A stretch of DNA of 64,000 nt, taken from positions 124,001 to 188,000 of the forward strand of contig NZ_JBIRXP010000006.1 of the NCBI RefSeq assembly GCF_044389085.1, read 5' to 3'. Shown here piece by piece: positions 24,230 to 33,150 of this stretch. Made by a program: the position numbers and the translations under genes. The notes below the pieces were generated by a model. The model had not been told where the DNA came from, did not search any database, and saw only the letters and a program-made list of their open reading frames with translations. The DNA is from Isoptericola sp044389085 (GTDB taxonomy: Bacteria; Actinomycetota; Actinomycetes; Actinomycetales; Cellulomonadaceae). Each line of letters opens with the position of its first letter. The first letter of the stretch is position 1.

Positions 24230-25672
24230 ATGACCACGCTCAGCCCCGCGCCCGCCGTGCACGACGTCGCGCCCGCCACCGTGCACGACGTCTCGCCCGT
24301 GCTGCCCGTCGTCGGTGGCGACACCCTCGTCCCGCTCGTCGACGGCCGCCAGGTGCCGTACGCGAACCTCGACGTCGCGGCGTCGGCGCCCGCTCTCCAG
24401 GCCGTGGCCGACCGCGTCGCCCGGGTGCTGCCGCTGTACGCGAGCGTGCACCGCGGCGCCGGCTACCTGTCGCAGGTGTCCACGGCCCTGTACGAGACGG
24501 CCCGGCGCACGATCGGCGCGTTCGTCGGCGCCCGCGAGGACGACCTGACGATCGTCACGCGCAACACCACCGACTCGCTCAACCTGCTCGCGGGCTGCGT
24601 GCCCGCGGACCCGGTCACGGGGGAGCGCGGCCGCGTGCTCGTGCTCGACATCGAGCACCACGCCAACCTGCTGCCCTGGCAGCGCGTCACCGACGCGACC
24701 GTCGTGACGGGCGGGTCCTCGGTGGCCGCCACCCTCGCGGAGCTCGAGGAGGAGCTGAGCTCGGCCGCCGCCGCGGGGCGCCCGTACGCCCTGCTCGCGC
24801 TCACCGGCGCCTCCAACGTCACGGGGGAGGCGCTGCCCGTGGCCGACGTCGTCGCCGCGGCGCACGGGGCGGGCGCGCGCGTCGTGCTCGACGGCGCGCA
24901 GCTGGTGCCGCACCGCCGCTTCTCGCTCGCGGCGACCGGCGTGGACTACGTCGCCTTCTCGGGCCACAAGACCTACGCGCCCTTCGGGGCCGGGGCCCTG
25001 GTCGGGCGCCGCGACTGGCTCGACGCCGGCACCCCGTACCTCGCCGGCGGCGGCGCCGTGCGGCGGGTGCGCACCACGACGACCGACTGGCACGAGGGCC
25101 CCGCCCGCCACGAGGCCGGGTCGCCCAACGTGGTGGGCGCGGTGGCGCTCGCGGCCGCGTGCGACGAGCTTGCCGCCCTCGACCCGTGGGCCGCCGGAGA
25201 GCACGAGGACGCGCTGCGGCGCCGGCTCGTGGACGGGCTCGGCGAGATCGACCGCGTCGAGGTCGTGCACGTGTGGGACGACGCCGTCGACCCGGTGGGC
25301 GTCGTGACGTTCACCGTCACGGGGTACGACCCGGGCCTCGTCGCCGCGTACCTGTCGGCCGAGCACGGCATCGGTGTGCGCGACGGCCGGTTCTGCGCGC
25401 ACCCGCTGCTCGGCCGTCTCGGGTTCGACGCCGGCGCCGTCCGCGCGTCCGTGGGCGTCGGCACGGCGGGCGAGGAGGTCGAGCGTCTCGTCGCCGCGGT
25501 GCGCTCCCTCGTCACCGAGGGCCCCCAGGCGCAGTACGACGTCGTGGACGGGCTGTGGGTCGTCGTCGACGACCCGCGCCCGGTGCCCGAGGGCTCCGGC
25601 CTCGAGGGCCTGCTCGCCACCGCCGCGCTGGGCGCCGACGAGGCGTTCGGCTGCCTGCCCGACGACCTCTGA
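24230..25672 (+). CDS. SufS/NifS-like class V aminotransferase (cysteine desulfurase-like)
   Basis: A 480-residue PLP enzyme, longer than SufS (about 400-420) because of an N-terminal extension of about 40 residues and a C-terminal tail after residue 440. Seen: Asp221 (VVLDGAQ) for the PLP ring, the Schiff-base Lys247 in FSGHKTYAPFG, and an active-site-loop Cys389 in GVRDGRFCAHPLL. A cysteine desulfurase reaction is likely but not certain. SAM-riboswitch control and the absence of suf/isc neighbours suggest a role in sulfur amino-acid balance rather than general Fe-S assembly. The start ATG at 24230 has GAGGAGG upstream. Confidence 0.85.
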   Translation: MTTLSPAPAVHDVAPATVHDVSPVLPVVGGDTLVPLVDGRQVPYANLDVAASAPALQAVADRVARVLPLYASVHRGAGYLSQVSTALYETARRTIGAFVGAREDDLTIVTRNTTDSLNLLAGCVPADPVTGERGRVLVLDIEHHANLLPWQRVTDATVVTGGSSVAATLAELEEELSSAAAAGRPYALLALTGASNVTGEALPVADVVAAAHGAGARVVLDGAQLVPHRRFSLAATGVDYVAFSGHKTYAPFGAGALVGRRDWLDAGTPYLAGGGAVRRVRTTTTDWHEGPARHEAGSPNVVGAVALAAACDELAALDPWAAGEHEDALRRRLVDGLGEIDRVEVVHVWDDAVDPVGVVTFTVTGYDPGLVAAYLSAEHGIGVRDGRFCAHPLLGRLGFDAGAVRASVGVGTAGEEVERLVAAVRSLVTEGPQAQYDVVDGLWVVVDDPRPVPEGSGLEGLLATAALGADEAFGCLPDDL

Positions 25673-25726
25673 CGGACGGGCCGCGCGTCCCCGCCCCGCT
25701 CAGGGCGGGCACGCAGGGCGGACATG

Positions 25727-25762
25727 ACGACGGGGCGCCACCCCCCGGTGGCGCCCCGTCGT
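25727..25762. terminator. Bidirectional terminator
   Basis: ACGACGGGGCGCCACC, loop CCCC, GGTGGCGCCCCGTCGT: a perfect 16-bp stem between convergent genes. No U-tract. Confidence 0.75.
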
Positions 25763-25771
25763 GACAGCGGG

Positions 25772-25945
25772 TCAGTCCTTGAACGCGTCCTTGACGTCGT
25801 CGCCCGCCTGCTTGAGGTTCGCGCCGGCCTGCTGGGCCCTGCCCTCGGCCTCCTGCTTCTCGTCGCCGGTGAGCTTGCCCGTCGCCTCCTTGACCTTGCC
25901 CTCCGCCTCTTCCGCGAGGTGCCTGGCCTTGTCTCCGAGTCCCAT
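25772..25945 (-). CDS. CsbD-family stress protein
   Basis: A 57-residue, highly charged, helical protein starting MGLGDKARHLAEEAEGKVKE. The repeating K-x-x-E-A-x-G-K pattern and length match the CsbD family of general-stress proteins, whose molecular role is unknown. The ATG at 25945 has GGAAGGAG upstream. It ends at the convergent hairpin. Confidence 0.88.
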   Translation of the reverse strand: MGLGDKARHLAEEAEGKVKEATGKLTGDEKQEAEGRAQQAGANLKQAGDDVKDAFKD

Positions 25946-26058
25946 GGGGCTCCTTCCGTCGTACGAACGACCTCGGTCACCGACCGTAGGCGCCTGTCCC
26001 CGGGTTCGCACTCCGGCGTCTCGGATCGTGGTGCCCGCCCTGGTCGGAGAGCCGTCCG

Positions 26059-27537
26059 TCACCAGACCGGCGGGTGCCGGTCCGCCCAGCGCAGCCTGTC
26101 CTCGAGCTGCGCGGCCAGGGCGAGGAGCGTCGTCTCCCCGCCCGGCCGCCCGATCAGCTGCACCCCCATCGGCAGCCCGTCGCCGGTCCAGCGGGTCGGC
26201 ACGGTGATCGCGGGCAGCCCCGCCACGTTGAGCATCGACGTCCACGGCGTGTACTGGCACTGCTGCTCGAAGTTGCGCTCCGGGTCCTCGGGGTCGAACC
26301 AGCCGAGGGGGCGGGGCGTCATCGCGAGCGCGGGCGTGACGACGGCGTCGAAGCGCGACACCTGCGCGACGAGCCGGCGCTCGAACGCCGTGAGGGCCCG
26401 CAGCGCCTCGGCGAGCTCGCGGGCGGGCACCTCGCGGCCGCGGCCGATGAGCCACCGGGTCAGCGGCTCGAGCCGGTCGAGGCGGGCGGGGTCGTCGAGG
26501 GGCACGGCGGACGCGCCTGCCATCCACAGGGTGCGGAAGGCGGGGCCGTACGTCGGGTCGGGCGGAAGGGACAGCCCGTCGACCTCGTGCCCCAGACCGG
26601 TGAGCGTCGCCACGCCGGTGTCGAGCGCGTCGAGCGCGTCCTGCGACGTCTCGATCGCGTAGAAGTCGTCCCAGGCGGAGTCGGTCGTCACGCCGACGCG
26701 GAACCGGCCCTGCACGTCCTCGCCGCCGCTGCCCGCCACCTCGCCACGGCGCGCCGCCGCCAGGTACTCGCCGGCGCGGGCCGACGGCGCGCGCAGCGTC
26801 AGCGGGTGCGCGACCCGCCCGTCCGGCGTGCGGGTGAGCATCCCCTCGAGCAGCAGCGCCGTGTCCTCGGTGGTGCGGGCGAGCGGACCGTTCACGACGA
26901 GCCCGCCGAGCGACTCCTGCCCCGACCCCGCGGGCACCAGGCCGCGGCTGGGCTTGAGCCCGACGACGCCGCACGCGGCGGCGGGGATGCGGACCGAGCC
27001 GCCGCCGTCCGAGCCGGGCGCGCACGGCAGGAGGCCTGCTGCGACGGCCACCGCCGCGCCGCCGCTCGACCCGCCGGCCCCGCGCGACCGGTCCCACGGG
27101 TTGCGCGCCACGGGCCCGGCCAGCGGCTCCGTGTAGGCGGGGAAGCCGAGCTCGGGGGCCGTCGTCCGGCCGAGGCTCACCATGCCGGCGGCGTCGAGGA
27201 CGTCGACGATCTCGTCGCTCACCGGAGCCACCACGGCGTCGTCGCCGGCGAACGCGCGGGAGCCGAACCCGGCGGGCACGCCGGCACGCAGCCACAGGTC
27301 CTTGTCCGCGCCGGGCAGCCCCCACAGCACGCCCCGCCCGTGCGCGTCGCTCTGCTCGAGGCGCGCCGCCCGCTCGCGCGCCGCCCCGGGGGTGACGCTG
27401 GCGAAGGCCCCGAGGTCGGGGTCGGCCCGCTCGATCCGGGCCAGGAAGTGGTCGGCCACCTCGGTCGGCGTGAGCTCGCCCGCGCGCAGCAGGTCGCGCA
27501 GCCGGGCGGCGGTCATCTCGTGCAGGGCGTCGTCCAT
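26059..27537 (-). CDS. Amidase (amidase-signature family)
   Basis: A 492-residue hydrolase of C-N bonds. The Ser-cisSer-Lys triad is visible: Lys79 (GADKDLW), the cis-Ser in the GAGGSSGGAAVAVAAG loop (157/158), and nucleophile Ser181 in SDGGGSVRIPAA. ACGVVGLKPSRG follows, as in the signature. The substrate (aliphatic, aryl or cyclic amide) cannot be told; it is not GatA by context. Start: the ATG at 27537. A TAGCGT box ends 7 nt upstream, so the mRNA may be leaderless. Upstream in-frame ATGs fall within the repeat hairpin. Confidence 0.9.
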   Translation of the reverse strand: MDDALHEMTAARLRDLLRAGELTPTEVADHFLARIERADPDLGAFASVTPGAARERAARLEQSDAHGRGVLWGLPGADKDLWLRAGVPAGFGSRAFAGDDAVVAPVSDEIVDVLDAAGMVSLGRTTAPELGFPAYTEPLAGPVARNPWDRSRGAGGSSGGAAVAVAAGLLPCAPGSDGGGSVRIPAAACGVVGLKPSRGLVPAGSGQESLGGLVVNGPLARTTEDTALLLEGMLTRTPDGRVAHPLTLRAPSARAGEYLAAARRGEVAGSGGEDVQGRFRVGVTTDSAWDDFYAIETSQDALDALDTGVATLTGLGHEVDGLSLPPDPTYGPAFRTLWMAGASAVPLDDPARLDRLEPLTRWLIGRGREVPARELAEALRALTAFERRLVAQVSRFDAVVTPALAMTPRPLGWFDPEDPERNFEQQCQYTPWTSMLNVAGLPAITVPTRWTGDGLPMGVQLIGRPGGETTLLALAAQLEDRLRWADRHPPVW

Positions 27538-27570
27538 GTTCCGCACGCTACCCATCCACCCGCGCCGGCC

Positions 27571-27640
27571 GCCGAACAGGCGGTTGACACCGTAATGGCG
27601 CCGATCCTGGGCGCATTCCGGCATCAACCGCCTGTTCGGC
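27571..27640. repeat. Intergenic palindromic element, copy A
   Basis: Arms GCCGAACAGGCGGTTGA (27571-27587) and TCAACCGCCTGTTCGGC (27624-27640) are a perfect 17-bp inverted repeat around a 36-nt, partly paired centre. The same arms recur at 33054-33123. It lies between two divergently transcribed gene starts, so it is not a terminator. Confidence 0.8.
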
Positions 27641-27652
27641 GAGGATGGGCCG

Positions 27653-28234
27653 GTGACTCACGACCTCGTCCTCGCCGGCCACGGCGTGCGCCTGGAGCCG
27701 CTCGGCCCGCAGCACGCCGCCGCGCTGCTCGGCCTCGTCGACGCCGACCTGTGGTTCGGCATGACGTCCCCCGTCCCGACGCAGGTCGCGGACCTCGAGG
27801 CATGGATCGCCGCCGGCGTCGCCACGCCGGGCACGATGGCGTTCGCCGTCGTGGGCGACGACGGCGCGGTGCGGGGTTCGACCCGCTTCTACGAGCTCGC
27901 CCCCGGGCCGCGCCGCGTGGAGATCGGCACCACCTTCTACGGCCGTGACTGGTGGGGCGGCACCACGAACCCCGCGTGCAAGCTCCTGCTGCTGCGGCAC
28001 GCGTTCGAGGAGTGGGGGATGCGCCGCGTCGCGCTGCGCGCCGACACCCGCAACGCGCGCTCCTGCGCGGCCATCCAGCGCCTCGGGGCGAGGCCCGAGG
28101 GGGTGCTGCGCAAGCACCGCGTCGCCGCGGACGGCACCGTCGGCGACACCGTGTACTTCTCCATCGTCGACGACGAGTGGCCGGACGTGCGCGCGGGGCT
28201 GCACGCGCGGCTGGGCGGCGCCGGGCGGGACTGA
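27653..28234 (+). CDS. GNAT-family N-acetyltransferase (RimJ/RimL-like)
   Basis: A 193-residue acetyl-CoA-dependent acetyltransferase. RVEIGTTFYGRDWWGGTTNP, LLLRHAFEEWGMRRVALRAD, and RNARSCAAIQRLGARPEGVLRKH are the typical RimJ/RimL blocks, and the last includes the acetyl-CoA-binding helix. The target could be a protein N-terminus or a small molecule. It starts with the GTG at 27653, close to the right arm of the hairpin repeat. Confidence 0.9.
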   Translation: MTHDLVLAGHGVRLEPLGPQHAAALLGLVDADLWFGMTSPVPTQVADLEAWIAAGVATPGTMAFAVVGDDGAVRGSTRFYELAPGPRRVEIGTTFYGRDWWGGTTNPACKLLLLRHAFEEWGMRRVALRADTRNARSCAAIQRLGARPEGVLRKHRVAADGTVGDTVYFSIVDDEWPDVRAGLHARLGGAGRD

Positions 28235-28385
28235 GCGGGCCGCCCCTTCGGGCTGTTCGACGGGTCCCGCCGCCCGGGCGGTGAGACCCTGGCGGGAGGA
28301 CAGCGGGTAAGGTCGACGGCCGGTCCGGGCCGGACGCACGTCACCGGCCCGACGCCACGCCCTGTCCCCGAGACCTGGAGAGCCT

Positions 28386-29882
28386 GTGACCACCGAGGAC
28401 GCGACCGTCGTCGAACCGGAACCCGAGAACCGCGACGACCGGGGGTTCTTCGGGCACCCGCGCGGCCTGGCCACCCTGTTCAGCCTCGAGGTGTGGGAGC
28501 GGTTCTCCTTCCTCGGGATGCAGGCCATCCTCGTCCTGTACTTCACCGCGACCGTCGCCGACGGCGGCCTCGCGATGGAGTCCGGCAACGCCGCGTCCAT
28601 CGCCGCCGGCTACGGCACGATGGTCTACCTCGTGTCCGTGGGCGGCGGCTGGATCGCCGACCGCGTGCTCGGCTCCTACCGCGGCGTCCTGTGGGGCGGC
28701 ATCCTCATCGCCGCCGGCCACTACACGATGGCGATCCCCGCCGAGATCTCCACGTGGGTCGGCCTCGTCCTCATCAGCCTCGGCACCGGGCTCCTCAAGC
28801 CCAACGTGTCGACCCTCGTGGGCAAGCTCTACTCGACCGACGACGACCGGCGCGACGCCGGGTTCGCCCTCTACTACATGGGCATCAACGTGGGTGCGTT
28901 CGTCGGCCCGCTCGTCACCGGCTGGCTGGGCGCCGAGGTCGGCTGGCACTGGGGCTTCTCCGCCGCGGCGATCGGCATGACGGCCGGCCTGATCCAGTAC
29001 GTCGTGGGCCGCCGCCGCATCCCGGGCTACGGCCGGGGCGCCGAGGCGCCGCTCCCGCCGGCCGCCGCGCGCCGGATGCGCTGGATCCTCCTCGGCTCGG
29101 CCGCGGCGGTGGTCGGCGTCCTGGCCGTGCTCGCGTCGGTCGGCCGTCTGAGCGTCGCCGGCGTCGTGGACGCGCTGACCGTGATCGCGATGGTCGCACC
29201 CGTCGTCTACTTCACCGTGATGTTCCGCAGCCCGCGCGTCACGACCGAGGAGCGCGGGCGTCTGCGTCCGTTCCTCGTGCTGTGGATCGCGTCGGTCGCG
29301 TTCAACTTCGTCCTCTTCCAGGCCTACTCGGTGCTGATCCTCCTGGCGGAGGACCACGTGGACCGCCAGATCTTCGGGTGGGACGTGCCGTCGGCGTGGT
29401 TCAGCTCCTACCTCGGGGCGGCCGAGGTGCTCGTCGCCCCGCTGGTCGCGGCCCTGTGGACGTGGCTCGGCCCGCGCCAGCCGCACGCCTCGAAGAAGGT
29501 CGCGATCGGTGCGTTGCTCGGCGGTCTGTCGTACCTCGTCCTCGTGCCGGCCGTGTCCGGGCAGTCGGGCGACTGGCGGATCGCCGTGTGGTGGCTGCTC
29601 GTCTCGCTGCTGCTGCTCGGCCTCGGTGACGTGCTGCTGCAGACAACCGGGCTGTCGGCCACGACCAAGCTCGCCCCGGCGGCGTTCTCCAGCCAGTCGA
29701 TGGCGGTGTGGTTCCTGTCGATCGCGCTGGCCAACGGCATCCAGGCGCAGACCGTGCGCTTCTACGGCGAGATCCCCGACGGCGTGTACTTCGCGGTCAA
29801 CGGCGCGGTCGCCGTCGTGGTGGGCGTCGTCGTGCTGGCGATGTCCGGCTGGATGAAGCGCACGATGCACCCCGTCCACTGA
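28386..29882 (+). CDS. POT/PTR-family peptide:proton symporter
   Basis: A 498-residue, roughly 14-helix importer of di- and tripeptides. The proton-coupling motif ExxERF is seen as EVWERFSFLGMQ near residues 35-46, followed by the PTR2 signature-like ADRVLGSYRGVLWGG and GTGLLKPNVSTLVGKLY. The GTG at 28386 has GGAGAG upstream. It is followed by a CocE/S15-type hydrolase after 71 bp on the same strand, so imported peptides may be processed by that enzyme. Confidence 0.93.
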   Translation: MTTEDATVVEPEPENRDDRGFFGHPRGLATLFSLEVWERFSFLGMQAILVLYFTATVADGGLAMESGNAASIAAGYGTMVYLVSVGGGWIADRVLGSYRGVLWGGILIAAGHYTMAIPAEISTWVGLVLISLGTGLLKPNVSTLVGKLYSTDDDRRDAGFALYYMGINVGAFVGPLVTGWLGAEVGWHWGFSAAAIGMTAGLIQYVVGRRRIPGYGRGAEAPLPPAAARRMRWILLGSAAAVVGVLAVLASVGRLSVAGVVDALTVIAMVAPVVYFTVMFRSPRVTTEERGRLRPFLVLWIASVAFNFVLFQAYSVLILLAEDHVDRQIFGWDVPSAWFSSYLGAAEVLVAPLVAALWTWLGPRQPHASKKVAIGALLGGLSYLVLVPAVSGQSGDWRIAVWWLLVSLLLLGLGDVLLQTTGLSATTKLAPAAFSSQSMAVWFLSIALANGIQAQTVRFYGEIPDGVYFAVNGAVAVVVGVVVLAMSGWMKRTMHPVH

Positions 29883-29953
29883 GGCCCGTGCCCTCGACCC
29901 CGAGCACGACCGCACCACCCGACCACCGATCGTCCGAGCGCCCGGAGGACACC

Positions 29954-32068
29954 ATGCGCCACGTCACCGACCTGCCGTACGAGACCACCGTCGAGGACCT
30001 GTGGATCCCGCTGCCCGACGGCACCCGCCTGGCCGCCCGCGTCTGGCGGCCCGTCGACCCGACGCCCGTGCCGGCCATCCTCGAGTACCTGCCCTACCGG
30101 CTGTCCGACTGGACCGCTCCGCGCGACGCCCAGCGCCACCCCTACTACGCGGGGCACGGGTACGCGTCCGTGCGCGTGGACATCCGGGGCAGCGGGAACT
30201 CCGACGGGTTCCAGGACGACGAGTACTCGCCCACCGAGCTCGCGGACGGTGTGGCCGTGGTCGAGTGGCTGGCGGCCCAGGAATGGTGCGACGGGAACGT
30301 CGGGATGTTCGGCATCTCGTGGGGCGGCTTCAACTCCCTGCAGATCGCGGCGCTCGCCCCCGAGCCGCTCAAGGCGATCGTCACCGTGTGCTCCACCGAC
30401 GACCGCTACGACAACGACGTGCACTACACCGGCGGCTCCGTGCTGGCGGTCGACATGCACGCCTGGGCCGCCACGATGCTGGCGTTCTGCTCCCGGCCGC
30501 CGGACCCGGCGTACGTGGGGGAGGGCTGGCGGGAGCAGTGGCTCGACCGGCTGGAGCGCACCGAGCCGTTCGTGCACACCTGGCTGGACCACCAGGCCCG
30601 CGACGACTACTGGCGGCACGGCAGCGTCATCGAGGACTACTCGGCGATCTCGGCGGCCGTGCTCGCCGTCGGCGGCTGGAACGACCCGTACCGCGACACG
30701 GTGCTGCGCCTCGCGGCCGCGGGTGACGAGGGCGCGCTCGGCGGGCCCGTGCGCGGCATCCTCGGGCCGTGGTCGCACCAGTACCCCGACCGCGGCCTGC
30801 CGCCGGGCCCGGCCATCGGCTTCCTCCAGGAGACGCTGCGCTGGTGGGACCACTGGCTCAAGGGCGCCGACCGCGGGGTGCTCGACGACCCGCCGCTGCG
30901 GGCCTGGATCAGCGAGTCCGTGCCCCCGGCCACCGTGTACGACGAGCTGCCCGGCCGCTGGGTGGGGGAGCCGTCGTGGCCGTCGCCGCACGTGCTCCCT
31001 CGCGAGCTACCGCTGGTCGCGGCCGGGGAGGAGGACCCGCCCGAGGGCGGCCTGCGCACCCTGGCCACGACCGTCGAGGCGCTGCCCGGGGGCCACCCCG
31101 TGCCGACCTCCTGGCTCGTGGACTCGCCGTCGCACACGGGCGTCGACGCCGGGCGGTTCTTCCCGTTCGGCAACGACGCCGACCTGCCGCCCGACCAGCG
31201 CGAGGAGGACGGGCGGTCCCTCTGCTTCGACTCCGACCCGCTCGACGCCCCGCTGGAGATCCTCGGGCGGGCGCGGGTGCGGCTGCGCCTCACGTGCTCG
31301 GCCGCGAAGGGCCAGGTCGTGGCACGGCTCTGCGACGTCGGCCCCGACGGCTCGTCGACCCTCGTCACGCGCGGCGTGCTCAACCTGTCGTCCCGGCACG
31401 GCCGGGACCGGGTCGTGCCGTGGACGCCGGGCGCCACCGAGGAGGTGTCGTTCGAGCTCACCGGCACGGGCTACGCGCTCGCCCCGGGCCACCGGCTGCG
31501 CCTCGCGGTGTCGTCGGCGTACTGGCCGTGGGTCTGGCCGCAGCCGGGCGACGCCGTGCTGGCCGTCGCGGTGGGGGACGGCGCCGTCGAGCTGCCGGTG
31601 CACGACCGGGCCGCCGACCACCCGCCCGTCGCCTTCGAGGAGCCGGAGCAGGCGCCGCCGCTGGGCGTGGTCTTCGGCGAGGGCGCCGAGGGGCGCCCGG
31701 AGCGCCGCGTCGTGCGCGACGTCGCGGAGGGGCGCTGGCTGCTGGAGGTCGACCCGCGCTACGGCGGCACCCGCACCTACCCGGACGGGCTGGAGTTCAC
31801 CGAGGACGCGCTGGAGCGGTACTGGATCGGCACGGAGGCGACCAGCGCGCGCACCCGCTCCGACTGGACGGTGCGGCTGCGCCGGGCCGCCGGCGACCCG
31901 CTGCCCGCGGGGATGACGGGCGGCTGGGACGCGTCGGTCGTCACGCGGTCCGAGATCACCTGCGACGCGGATGCCTTCCACACCGAGAACGAGGTGGTGG
32001 CGCGCGACGGCGACGAGGTGGTCTTCGAGCGGCGCTGGACGCGGACGATCCCGCGCACCGCAGGCTGA
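29954..32068 (+). CDS. CocE/NonD-family hydrolase (peptidase S15-like)
   Basis: A 704-residue alpha/beta hydrolase. The catalytic triad can be read: Ser122 (MFGISWGGFN), Asp244 (GGWNDPY), His275 (GPWSHQY). RGSGNSDG is the oxyanion-side motif. The C-terminal part is the jelly-roll domain (LTCSAAKGQVVARLCDVGPD, LRLAVSSAYWPWVWP) of X-Pro dipeptidyl-peptidase C-like proteins. Substrates in the family range from X-Pro peptides to cocaine and beta-lactam esters. Next to a peptide symporter, an aminoacyl or peptide substrate is plausible. The ATG at 29954 has GGAGGAC upstream. Confidence 0.88.
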   Translation: MRHVTDLPYETTVEDLWIPLPDGTRLAARVWRPVDPTPVPAILEYLPYRLSDWTAPRDAQRHPYYAGHGYASVRVDIRGSGNSDGFQDDEYSPTELADGVAVVEWLAAQEWCDGNVGMFGISWGGFNSLQIAALAPEPLKAIVTVCSTDDRYDNDVHYTGGSVLAVDMHAWAATMLAFCSRPPDPAYVGEGWREQWLDRLERTEPFVHTWLDHQARDDYWRHGSVIEDYSAISAAVLAVGGWNDPYRDTVLRLAAAGDEGALGGPVRGILGPWSHQYPDRGLPPGPAIGFLQETLRWWDHWLKGADRGVLDDPPLRAWISESVPPATVYDELPGRWVGEPSWPSPHVLPRELPLVAAGEEDPPEGGLRTLATTVEALPGGHPVPTSWLVDSPSHTGVDAGRFFPFGNDADLPPDQREEDGRSLCFDSDPLDAPLEILGRARVRLRLTCSAAKGQVVARLCDVGPDGSSTLVTRGVLNLSSRHGRDRVVPWTPGATEEVSFELTGTGYALAPGHRLRLAVSSAYWPWVWPQPGDAVLAVAVGDGAVELPVHDRAADHPPVAFEEPEQAPPLGVVFGEGAEGRPERRVVRDVAEGRWLLEVDPRYGGTRTYPDGLEFTEDALERYWIGTEATSARTRSDWTVRLRRAAGDPLPAGMTGGWDASVVTRSEITCDADAFHTENEVVARDGDEVVFERRWTRTIPRTAG

Positions 32069-32071
32069 CGC

Positions 32072-32095
32072 GGGGGCCGGCGGCGGCCGGCCCCC
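32072..32095. terminator. Bidirectional terminator
   Basis: GGGGGCCGGC, loop GGCG, GCCGGCCCCC: a perfect 10-bp stem in the 37-bp gap between convergent genes. Confidence 0.7.
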
Positions 32096-32105
32096 ACGCC
32101 CCGCG

Positions 32106-33026
32106 CTACCGCAGCAGGGGAGCGACCTCCTGGCCGAGGAAGCCCGCGAAGCCGTCGAGGTCGGGCTCGTCGAGGGTCGGCTGAGCCACGACCGTCGTCA
32201 CCCCGAGGTCGGCGAAGCGGCGCAGCCCGTCGGCCACCTGCTCCGTCGTGCCCCACGTGGCGTGGTCGGCGAGGACCTCCGCGCTGCTCGCGTCGACGTC
32301 CCACCGCGCCAGCGACCGGCGCAGCCGCTCGGCCGCGCCGTCCCCGGTCGCCGTCTGGGCGAACGCGACCACCCGGAACGGGTGCGCGCTGCCGGGCCCG
32401 GACTCGGCCACGGGCGGCAGGCCGGCGGCCGCGCGCCCCTCGTCGAGCAGAGCGATCGCCTGCCGCGCGCCGGAGACCCCGGAGTCACCGTCGATGACGA
32501 CGCCCTGGGCCACCTCGCCGACCAGCCGCAGCGTCTTCGGCCCCTTCGCGGCGGCGAGCACCGGGGGAGCGGCGGCCGGCGGCCAGTCGAGCGCGACGTC
32601 GTCGAGGGTCACGTAGCGGCCGGACGTCGTGACCCGCTCGCCCGCGAGCAGCGCGCGCAGCGCGGTCACCTGCTCCCGCATGAGCGTCAGCGGCGAGGCC
32701 ACCCGCGCGCCGACCTGGCCCATCCAGTCCTGCACGCCGTGCCCGACGCCCGGCAGGAACCGGCCGGGGAACATGCCGTCGAGCGTCGCCGTCTCCATCG
32801 CGGTGAGCGCGACGTTGCGCAGCGGCAGCGGCATGACGCCGATCCCGACGCGCAGCCGCTGCGTCGCGGCGAGCATCGCGGACGCGGCCGACGGGCCGGA
32901 CTCGAGGAAGCAGTCCTCCCACAGCCACACCTCGTCGAGACCGGCGGCCTCGGCGGTACGGGCGAACGGGACGAACCGTGAGGGCGGGTTGCCGTAGGGC
33001 GCGAGGATGCAGCCGAGGGTCGTCAT
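32106..33026 (-). CDS. LLM-class flavin/F420-dependent oxidoreductase
   Basis: A 306-residue luciferase-like TIM barrel. GLDEVWLWEDCF, TQRLRVGIGVMPLPLRNVAL, FPGRFLPGVGHGVQDWM and PPVLAAAKGPKTLRLVGEVAQGVV are characteristic of the F420-dependent LLM group (TIGR03560-like enzymes). Actinobacteria make F420, so F420 rather than FMN is likely. The substrate is unknown. The ATG at 33026 has AGGA 8 nt upstream. Confidence 0.88.
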   Translation of the reverse strand: MTTLGCILAPYGNPPSRFVPFARTAEAAGLDEVWLWEDCFLESGPSAASAMLAATQRLRVGIGVMPLPLRNVALTAMETATLDGMFPGRFLPGVGHGVQDWMGQVGARVASPLTLMREQVTALRALLAGERVTTSGRYVTLDDVALDWPPAAAPPVLAAAKGPKTLRLVGEVAQGVVIDGDSGVSGARQAIALLDEGRAAAGLPPVAESGPGSAHPFRVVAFAQTATGDGAAERLRRSLARWDVDASSAEVLADHATWGTTEQVADGLRRFADLGVTTVVAQPTLDEPDLDGFAGFLGQEVAPLLR

Positions 33027-33053
33027 GGGCCGATCCTGCCCTAGCCCTCCGAC

Positions 33054-33123
33054 GCCGAACAGGCGGTTGACACCGTTATCGGGCCCGAAGAGGCCCGATA
33101 ACGGTGTCAACCGCCTGTTCGGC
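33054..33123. repeat. Intergenic palindromic element, copy B (31-bp perfect arms)
   Basis: The left arm 33054-33084 begins GCCGAACAGGCGGTTGACAC. The right arm is 33093-33123 and the loop is CCGAAGAG. All 31 positions pair. The outer 20 bases equal the left arm of the element at 27571. It lies between two minus-strand genes. Confidence 0.85.
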
Positions 33124-33150
33124 AGCCGGCGGAGCCGGCCGCGAGGCGTG

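Noticed and set aside
27571..27640. Terminator for the amidase or acetyltransferase gene
   Set aside because: It sits between two divergent start codons, so no transcript would end there.
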